NCBI GenBank assembly: GCA_030412945.1
Contig: JAUHJS010000002.1
Location: 322,022 to 386,021 of the forward strand
DNA length: 64,000 bases
Source of the DNA: Shiella aurantiaca
GTDB lineage: Bacteria; Bacteroidota; Bacteroidia; Cytophagales; Cyclobacteriaceae
Direction: 5' to 3'
The first letter of the stretch is position 1. Each line of letters opens with the position of its first letter. The notes under the pieces were generated by a model, which was given only the letters and a program-made list of their open reading frames with translations, searched no databases and had not been told where the DNA came from. The position numbers and the translations under genes were made by a program. Below are positions 45,132 to 52,000 of the stretch, in pieces.

Positions 45132-45932
45132 TTGATTTCAATCATACTTCCATTTTATAATTCAGAAAGTTACATTTCTGAGTCAATAAATTCGGTTTTA
45201 AGCCAACATTATAAAAGTTGGGAACTACTTCTCATCAATGATGGTTCTACGGATACTTCCAAAGAAATTGCCCTTTCCTTTCGGGATCCGCGCATTCGCT
45301 ATTTTGAGCAAGAAAACAAAGGCGTAGCTGCAGCGCGTAATGTAGGTTTGGCCCATATGAAAGGTGATTACTTTTGCTTTTTAGATGCCGATGATGTGTT
45401 GCCTCCCAATAGTCTAGCTAGTCGGCTATTACTATTTGAGCAAGCACCTTATATGAGTTTTGTTGATGGAGTAGTACAAAAGGTAGATGTCTGCCTTCAA
45501 CAAGTTGTAAGTATATGGCGGCCAAGTTTACAAGGAACCCCTCTAGAAGAGTTGATTCGATTAAATGGAACTTGTTTCTTGGGGCTTACTTGGTTGATTA
45601 AGCGCAAGCCGGGAAGGAAATATCGTTTTAAAGAAGGACTGAGCCATGGCGAAGACCTTTTGTTTTTTATGGAGCTTGCTCGTGAGGGGGGGCAATATGC
45701 CTATACAGAAGATATCATTCTCCACTACCGCAATACCCCCGGCTCAGCCATGAAAAACCTGAAAGGCTTGGAAAGGGGCTATCGCAGCATTGAGCAGGAA
45801 ATCTGCCAATGGCCGGAAATTACTCCTAATTTGCTAAGAACCTATAAAAATCGCTGGCGCAGCTTTATGGCCAAGGATTATATTAAGCGCGGCCAATTGG
45901 GCGATTTGCTTGGCTTGGTGAAAGGGCTTTGA
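45132..45932 (+). CDS. Family 2 glycosyltransferase
   Basis: This 266-residue GT-A enzyme shows ISIILPFYNSESYI, LLINDGSTDTSKEI, the metal-binding YFCFLDADDVLPP and a C-terminal HGEDLLFFMELAREGG. The start is TTG 45132. Base composition changes within this gene from about 35 % GC at its 5' end to above 50 % at its 3' end, marking the right limit of the AT-rich cassette. It is the last gene before a 472-base non-coding stretch. Confidence 0.92.
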   Translation: MISIILPFYNSESYISESINSVLSQHYKSWELLLINDGSTDTSKEIALSFRDPRIRYFEQENKGVAAARNVGLAHMKGDYFCFLDADDVLPPNSLASRLLLFEQAPYMSFVDGVVQKVDVCLQQVVSIWRPSLQGTPLEELIRLNGTCFLGLTWLIKRKPGRKYRFKEGLSHGEDLLFFMELAREGGQYAYTEDIILHYRNTPGSAMKNLKGLERGYRSIEQEICQWPEITPNLLRTYKNRWRSFMAKDYIKRGQLGDLLGLVKGL

Positions 45933-45951
45933 ATCAATAAAAAAAACATAG

Positions 45952-46027
45952 GCAGCTTTTCGGGAAAATATAAGCATGTTTTTGGGAAAAGTACCGCAGC
46001 TTTTCGGGAAAACATAAGCATGTTTTT
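45952..46027 (+). repeat. Two direct repeats of 32 bases with internal hairpin
   Basis: GCAGCTTTTCGGGAAAA and the following 15 bases occur at 45952-45983 and 45996-46027, 44 bases apart, with one difference. The second copy contains AAAACAT-AAGC-ATGTTTT followed by T residues; in the first copy the left arm has one mismatch. They follow the end of the glycosyltransferase operon and may act as tandem terminators. Confidence 0.6.
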
Positions 46028-46043
46028 TCTCTCCCTAATGAAG

Positions 46044-46159
46044 CGTCATTGCGCGCGGATGGAACGACATGTAATTCTTTATGCGACTTGTAGTGTCCGC
46101 AAAGCAATCTCCTGAATAGGGGGACTGCTTCGTTTACCTTGAGGTGCCTCGCAGTGACG
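46044..46159. repeat. 116-bp inverted-repeat element (MITE-like), copy 1
   Basis: The element is bounded by CGTCATTGCG at the left and CGCAGTGACG at the right, imperfect terminal inverted repeats. It holds AGCAATCTCCTGAATAGGGG in the middle. This resembles a widespread CGTCATTGCGAG...CTCGCAATGACG type of dispersed intergenic repeat. The remaining sequence up to 46332 shows no gene and no further structure I can name. Confidence 0.7.
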
Positions 46160-46332
46160 TTACAGATAAGGGAACCCTTAAGGCAAGTGCCGCTTCGCCC
46201 TTTAATGGGCTCACTCGCTTGACGATATAAAGAAGGCTAGCCCAGATCATTACTGAATATATAAGAGAATGTCGAAAGCCTGAATATCCAGCAGACTAAT
46301 GGTTAAAAATAAACGTTCTGCTTTTAATGTAT

Positions 46333-46390
46333 TGAACAAATTAACGTAAATACGTTCAGTGTACTGACAAATTTTACGTAAATTTGTTCA
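46333..46390. promoter_or_regulatory. Inverted repeat in the promoter region of the DUF4143 ATPase gene
   Basis: TGAACAAATTAACGTAAA at the left and its near-complement TTTACGTAAATTTGTTCA at the right flank a short centre with TACGTTCAGTGTACTGA. The pair ends 14 bases before the ATG at 46405. It looks like an operator; no terminator T-tract follows. Confidence 0.5.
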
Positions 46391-46404
46391 TTATCTTATG
46401 AAAG

Positions 46405-47553
46405 ATGGCAGCAAAACAAATTAGTAGGGTACTTAAAAGTCAATTAAACGAATACCTTTTGCCCAATAAGGTGCTGATTGTATATGGTGCCAGAAGGGTA
46501 GGTAAAACGGAGTTGGTTAAAGACTTTTTAACAGGGTATAGGTCGGAAGAATACCTCTATCTGAACGGAGAAGATGCCGATACTGTCAAGTTACTGAATG
46601 CGCAGTCCAAGGCTAATTACCAACGCCTGCTGGGCGATAAGCGATTTTTGATCATTGATGAGGCGCAGCATGTGCCATTGATTGGGCAAAAGCTTAAGCT
46701 CATGGTCGATGAAATTCCCGGAGTAAAGATATTGGCCACAGGCTCTTCGGTATTTGATTTGGGCAATCAGCTGGGTGAACCACTGGTGGGTAGGAAATAT
46801 AGTTTGCAGCTCTTCCCAATTGCACAAATGGAACTCCAAAAGGAAGAAGATATGCTCCAAACGAAAGGGAATTTAGAAGAACGCCTTGTTTTTGGTAGCT
46901 ATCCAGAGTTATGGCAACTTCACACGCTTAAACAAAAACAAAAATATCTTCAAGAGCTGGTGGATAGTTATTTATTAAAAGACATTTTGGCGTATGAAGG
47001 CATTCGAAAGGCGGATAAAATTCATGACTTGTTGCGCTTGTTGGCCTTTCAGGTGGGTAAAGAAGTAAGTGTGCATGAATTGGCCAATAATTTAAGCGGT
47101 ATCTCCAGAAATACGGTAGAGCAATACCTCGATTTGCTCACCAAGGTTTTCGTTATCTATCCTCTAGGTGGTTTTAGCAATAATCTTCGAAAAGAAGTGA
47201 GTAAAAGCAAAAGGTGGTATTTTTATGATAATGGTATCCGTAATGCCTTGATACGTAACTTCAATCTGTTGGCACTGAGAAATGATGTAGGCGAACTATG
47301 GGAAAACTATTTGGCCTCAGAGCGTATCAAGTACCAGTCGTATCAGGAGTTGGATAAGCAGAACTTTTTTTGGCGCACCTATGACCAGCAAGAGCTGGAT
47401 TGGGTAGAGCAAAACCCCAACTCATTGAATGCCTATGAATTCAAATGGAATGAAAAAAATAAAGTATCGGTACCCAAGGCTTGGATGAAGGCTTATCCGA
47501 ACGCTGGTTTTCAGGTAATAAACCCGAGCAATTATTTAGATTGGATTACTTAA
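46405..47553 (+). CDS. AAA ATPase with DUF4143 domain
   Basis: This 382-residue protein has Walker A VYGARRVGKTELV (residues 28-35 at its core), Walker B RFLIIDEAQHV (~80-88) and a sensor motif LATGSSVFDL. A winged-helix/DUF4143 part follows: LRLLAFQVGKEVSVHELANN, GISRNTVEQYLDLL, WYFYDNGIRNALI and a nuclease-like FFWRTYDQQELDWVE. The C-terminal E-D-type residues resemble PD-(D/E)XK remnants seen in this family. Its cellular role is unknown; many genomes carry several copies. It interrupts the polysaccharide region and has copies of the same repeat upstream (46044-46159) and downstream (47650-47707). Confidence 0.92.
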   Translation: MAAKQISRVLKSQLNEYLLPNKVLIVYGARRVGKTELVKDFLTGYRSEEYLYLNGEDADTVKLLNAQSKANYQRLLGDKRFLIIDEAQHVPLIGQKLKLMVDEIPGVKILATGSSVFDLGNQLGEPLVGRKYSLQLFPIAQMELQKEEDMLQTKGNLEERLVFGSYPELWQLHTLKQKQKYLQELVDSYLLKDILAYEGIRKADKIHDLLRLLAFQVGKEVSVHELANNLSGISRNTVEQYLDLLTKVFVIYPLGGFSNNLRKEVSKSKRWYFYDNGIRNALIRNFNLLALRNDVGELWENYLASERIKYQSYQELDKQNFFWRTYDQQELDWVEQNPNSLNAYEFKWNEKNKVSVPKAWMKAYPNAGFQVINPSNYLDWIT

Positions 47554-47649
47554 GGATGTGAATGTATTAAGGCATAGCATTTCCAAGCTCTTATAGCTTA
47601 CCATTGTGCATTCTTTTGGGTTCGAGGGGGGGCAAAGACCTAATCGTCT

Positions 47650-47707
47650 CGTCATTGCGCGCAGATGGAAGGATATGTTATCCTTATGCTACTTATAGTA
47701 TCCGCAA
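47650..47707. repeat. Repeat element copy 2 (left part only)
   Basis: About 58 bases starting CGTCATTGCGCGC match the first 59 bases of the element at 46044 at roughly 80 % of positions and in the same orientation. The right half is not recognisable. The rest of the gap 47554-47868 contains no gene I can support. Confidence 0.65.
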
Positions 47708-47868
47708 TTCACTTGCCTTGAGGAACTCCCTAATGGGTAAAGGTCTCATAAGTTCTTTCTAGTTTAATATTTGTGAATACTTTCTTAAAATAGTTCATAT
47801 AATTACACCTTATCTGTCAATGACTTCTCGATTCAATTCTTCATATCGTTGCTAGGAGTATATTTTTT

Positions 47869-49062
47869 ATGAAGACCATCTTCGTTTTTGCCTATTATAG
47901 TTTAAAAGACCCCGTTTTTCAAAGTGCCGTATTGCCATATCTAAAGGCGGTTCAGGATAAGTGCTTGCGGTGTGTGTTGCTTACGTTTGAACAAGAGCAG
48001 TATAAAATGAGCAAAGAGGAAATAAAGAAAGGCAGAGATGAACTGAAGAGCCAGTATAATATCTTGTGGTATCACACCACCTGGCATTCCGGCTCTTTTA
48101 AAATATTGAAAAAAGCATTTGACTTTCTTTGGGGCATGCTTCTGTCACTGTACTTGTTGTTCAGGTATAGGGTAACAATGGTTTACTCGGAAGGATTCCC
48201 GGGGGCAATTATAGGTCACTATTTAAGTATTCTGTCCAGAAAACCCCATGTGGTGCATACATTTGAACCTCATGCCGATTATATGATAGAAGCGAGGGTA
48301 TGGTCAAGAGAAAGTTGGGAAGCACGCTTTCTGAAAAAAATGCAAGGAAAAGTCGCCAAAGGTGCCTATGCCGTGCTGACCGCAACAGAAGCTTATATAA
48401 GTCAATGGAGAAATGAGGCGCCCAATACTCGATTTTATCGGGTACCTTCTTGTGTAGATACCGACTTTTTTTCTTTTTCCGAGCAGGAGCGTGTTTATTG
48501 GCGTAAACAATGGGGGATAACAGAGCAAGAGGTGCTTTTGGTATATTTAGGAAAAATAGGGGGGATGTATTGGGAAGAAGAGCTACTGGATTTGTACAAA
48601 ACATTCTGCTCTTCCCAGAAATTTACCTTTCGTCTTGTAGTTATTTCACCGCAAGATTCCACTGTGTTGCCAGATATCCAATCGACTAATGTCATTTGGC
48701 TTTCCGGTGAGCGCAAGGATATTCCCGGATGGCTTTCCGCATGTGATCTTGCAATTAGTGCGATTCGTCCTATCCCATCCCGTAGATTCTCTTCCCCCAT
48801 TAAGCATGGAGAATATTGGGCTATAGGCCTTCCCGTAATTGTTCCTGCGGGGATTTCAGATGATTATTTATTGGTAGAAGAAAAACAGATTGGTTACGTT
48901 TTGCCTTCTTTGGATGATAAAGGGTATAGAAAAGTATTGACAGAAGTAGAAGAGAAATTGGACAGACATGATGCAAAGCGAGCGGTTGATTTTGCCACTA
49001 ATGACCGAGACGTGAAAGGGTATTCTCTATTATACAAAGATTTGTTTATGAATAATTTGTAA
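47869..49062 (+). CDS. GT-B glycosyltransferase-like protein
   Basis: This 397-residue protein begins MKTIFVFAYYSLKDPV and has a hydrophobic segment at ~88-103 (FLWGMLLSLYLLFRYR) in the first domain. The second domain has VPSCVDTDFFSFSEQERVYWRK, LLVYLGKIGGMYW, LSGERKDIPGWLSACDLAIS and SSPIKHGEYWAIGLPVIVP, which fit family 4 transferases. Its composition is mixed, around 40 % GC. The secreted PKD protein starts 3 bases downstream, so they are probably co-transcribed. The pairing may mean that the cargo or its glycan is modified, but that is inference. Confidence 0.8.
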   Translation: MKTIFVFAYYSLKDPVFQSAVLPYLKAVQDKCLRCVLLTFEQEQYKMSKEEIKKGRDELKSQYNILWYHTTWHSGSFKILKKAFDFLWGMLLSLYLLFRYRVTMVYSEGFPGAIIGHYLSILSRKPHVVHTFEPHADYMIEARVWSRESWEARFLKKMQGKVAKGAYAVLTATEAYISQWRNEAPNTRFYRVPSCVDTDFFSFSEQERVYWRKQWGITEQEVLLVYLGKIGGMYWEEELLDLYKTFCSSQKFTFRLVVISPQDSTVLPDIQSTNVIWLSGERKDIPGWLSACDLAISAIRPIPSRRFSSPIKHGEYWAIGLPVIVPAGISDDYLLVEEKQIGYVLPSLDDKGYRKVLTEVEEKLDRHDAKRAVDFATNDRDVKGYSLLYKDLFMNNL

Positions 49063-49065
49063 AGG

Positions 49066-52000
49066 ATGAGATGTAACGCTAAGTATATTGAAATCATTTT
49101 TCTGGCATTGCTTTTAGCCTTTCCTCTGTCTGCTAAAGCACAACTCAGTCCTGCCGACTCTCTTTGTGTAGGGGCTTTCATTTCTTTAAACCAACCCGCT
49201 GACTTTGGTGATGTAGCCTGGGATTTTTGTGAAGGGGATTTGTCTATAATGCCAAGTAGTTCGTTATTAAGTAGTAGTGTCGCCTCAAATGCAAGGGAGA
49301 TAAGACTGATTAACGAGCAAGGAGTAAACTATGCCCTAATTATTACTAATAATAATACATTACTTTCTCTCCGACTTAACGCAGACCTTACGGGCATCAA
49401 TCAGATTTTGAACTTGGGGAATCCTGATGGGATGTTAGATGCGCCTTGGGGAATGGATGTGATAAAGGAAGGTGATACATGGCTGGCTTTTGTAGGCAAT
49501 TACAACGGTTCAGGGAAATTGGTTAGGCTTGCTTTTACTGGTGGATTGCAAGAAGTACCTGATGCAGATACACTTTCACTTTTGAATTTACCAACAGTTC
49601 GGAATACGGGGGTGGCAATATTTCCTTCAACAGATGGGAGTAAAAGGCTGGTTGTTACATCAACTTTAGGTACAATTTACAATATTGATTTCGGGGACTC
49701 TTTTCTTAATTCACCTACCGAAAATGATTACACAAGTAGTGGGATTCTTACGAATGTTTTTGGTTTAAGAATCAAGCGTCTTGGTGGAAAGATATACGGG
49801 TTTATTTCAACTCTTTCCGGAGATGTACAAAAGTTGACATTCAATGAAAATAATAGTGTAATAAATGAATCTTTGGGGATTACTTTTCCTCAAGCAGGTG
49901 CTGTGAAAACATTTATAGCGTTAGACCAAGGGGTAATAAGTCTGCTTAGACCAAATATTAGAACGACAGAACTTTTGCGTTTAGAAATTGACCCTATCTC
50001 GTATCAAGCTTTTGGATCTAAGGTTTTTGCTAATCAAGATTTTCCTTTTGGTATCTCAGCATTCGATGCTATTAAACTAAATGGGAAGTATATAGCATTC
50101 GGTGTAGTATATGCCACAGGTAATCTTCATCGCTTCGAATTTTCTGCCCCTTGCTTGGCCGATCAAACCAGTGCTACGGAGGCAAATCCCTCTATCACCC
50201 TTCAAAACCCCGGTAACTTCTATTTCTCGGTTACCGATCAAACCACTGGCGCCTATCAGGCCGATTCCATATTTGTGCGCTTTCCGGCTGAGGCCAATTT
50301 TACTACGGATTTCCGCTGTATCGGCACGCCTACCCAGTTTTATGATAGTACCTGGGTGAGGGGCGCAGCGGTTAGCTCTGTTTTGTGGGATTTTGGTGAT
50401 CCTGCCTCCGGTGCGGCCAATACTTCTACGGCCTTTCAGCCGAGCCATGATTTTTCTGCCCCCGGCCTCTATACCGTGCGCTATACGGTTACTGATGCCT
50501 GCGGTAGAGAGTCGGTAAAGGAAAAACAAATCCGAATTTTTTCCGAAAATGATGCCGATCCCGATTTTTCGATTGTACAGCCTATTACCTGCTCCTTCGA
50601 TAGCCTGCAGTTTCAAGATGAAAGTTCCTTCCTAACGGATGAGATTGTGGCTTGGTCTTGGGATTTTGGGGATGGTAATAGCAGTAAGGAACAAAATCCG
50701 CAACATGCCTATATCTTTTCGGGAGATTATACGGTGCAGCTCAGTATCCTGCTAAGCAGCGGCTGCGAGCGCAGCGTATCCAAACCGCTTACGATAATCA
50801 ACGGCTCTCGCATAGATTTTTCTGTATTTCAGAATTGCGAAGGCGTGGCGGCTAGCTTTACCGATGCCACCGTGCAGGCAGGAGGCGTGACGGAAACTTC
50901 GCGCCTTTGGAACTTCGATGACCCAGGTAGTGGTGCGGACAATACCAGCACAGAAGAAAACCCCAGTCACACCTTTGCGCAGGCAGGCATCTATCTGGTA
51001 AGCTTGGAAGTAAGCAATTCCCTAGGCTGTGTTAATACCCTTACTCAGCGGGTAGAAGTATTTGAAAACCCTGTGATACTTACTGCCCCTCAGCGCGCTT
51101 TGAGCAATCGCCCTTTTCGCTTTCGTCCCGATGAAATCATCAGCAAAGATACCGTGGAATCTTTCATGTGGGATTTTAACGACAATGGAGCCGGAAGTAC
51201 CGAGCCGGAACCTTGGTATACCTATACGCAAACAGGGGCTTATACCCCTTCAGTACAAGTTACTACCCAATCGGGCTGTGTGGGCAGTTTGACGTATCCT
51301 TTGGAAGTGATGGAAGGACTAGCGGATGAGGATTTTCCCGTAGTCAGTTATACGGCTACAGATACCATCGATGCCCAGGAAAGTATACTCATAGCCCAAA
51401 GTACTACCAATTATACCGACTTAGTCTGGGATTTTGATGAAGGAGATTTGCGCGATTCGGCCGAAATAGCGGAGGTGACGCTCTTGGAAAATACCCTTCT
51501 CCGACAAGTGCGCGATGTGAAGCTGGTGCAAGAAGCCGGAATCTATTATGCTATAGCTGTAACTAATAATTCCCAGTTGCGGGTATTTAAGTTTGCCGAT
51601 GGACTGGGGCAAGCTCCTCAGGTCTTTGATTATGGAAACCCGAATGAGTTATTGCTCAATCCTTGGGGTATGGATGTCGTCAAAGAAAACGGAAAATGGC
51701 GTGGACTAATTGCCAATTATGGCGTAGGTTATGGATTAACCTATTTTTCTTTTGAGCAAGGCTTGGAGCAAGCACCTCAATTTTCGCAGGTGCCCCATAC
51801 CTTTGCTTCGGTTCGCTTGGCCAATGTGGCCCTACGTTATTTTCAAGGCGATTGGTGGGCCATCACATTGGGGAATAGCGGGCAAATGGAGATGCTAAAC
51901 TTTGGAGGGCGACTATACGATGGTGTAACGCAACCTATTGTTCATAAAGTATTTACAATTGTGGCAGGAGGTTATGCCTTTGATGTGCAGGTGCGCAATA

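Noticed and set aside
45933-46332. Repeats between the glycosyltransferase and the ATPase as a CRISPR array
   Set aside because: There are only two direct copies, the spacing is short and uneven, and no cas genes are present.
46405-47553. DUF4143 ATPase as a defence gene
   Set aside because: The domain gives no specific link to phage defence and no partner nuclease or defence gene is adjacent. It is reported only for its repeats.
50077-50616. Open frame of 179 codons on the minus strand inside the PKD protein gene
   Set aside because: It is a by-product of the codon pattern in the PKD repeats; several similar frames recur along the gene.
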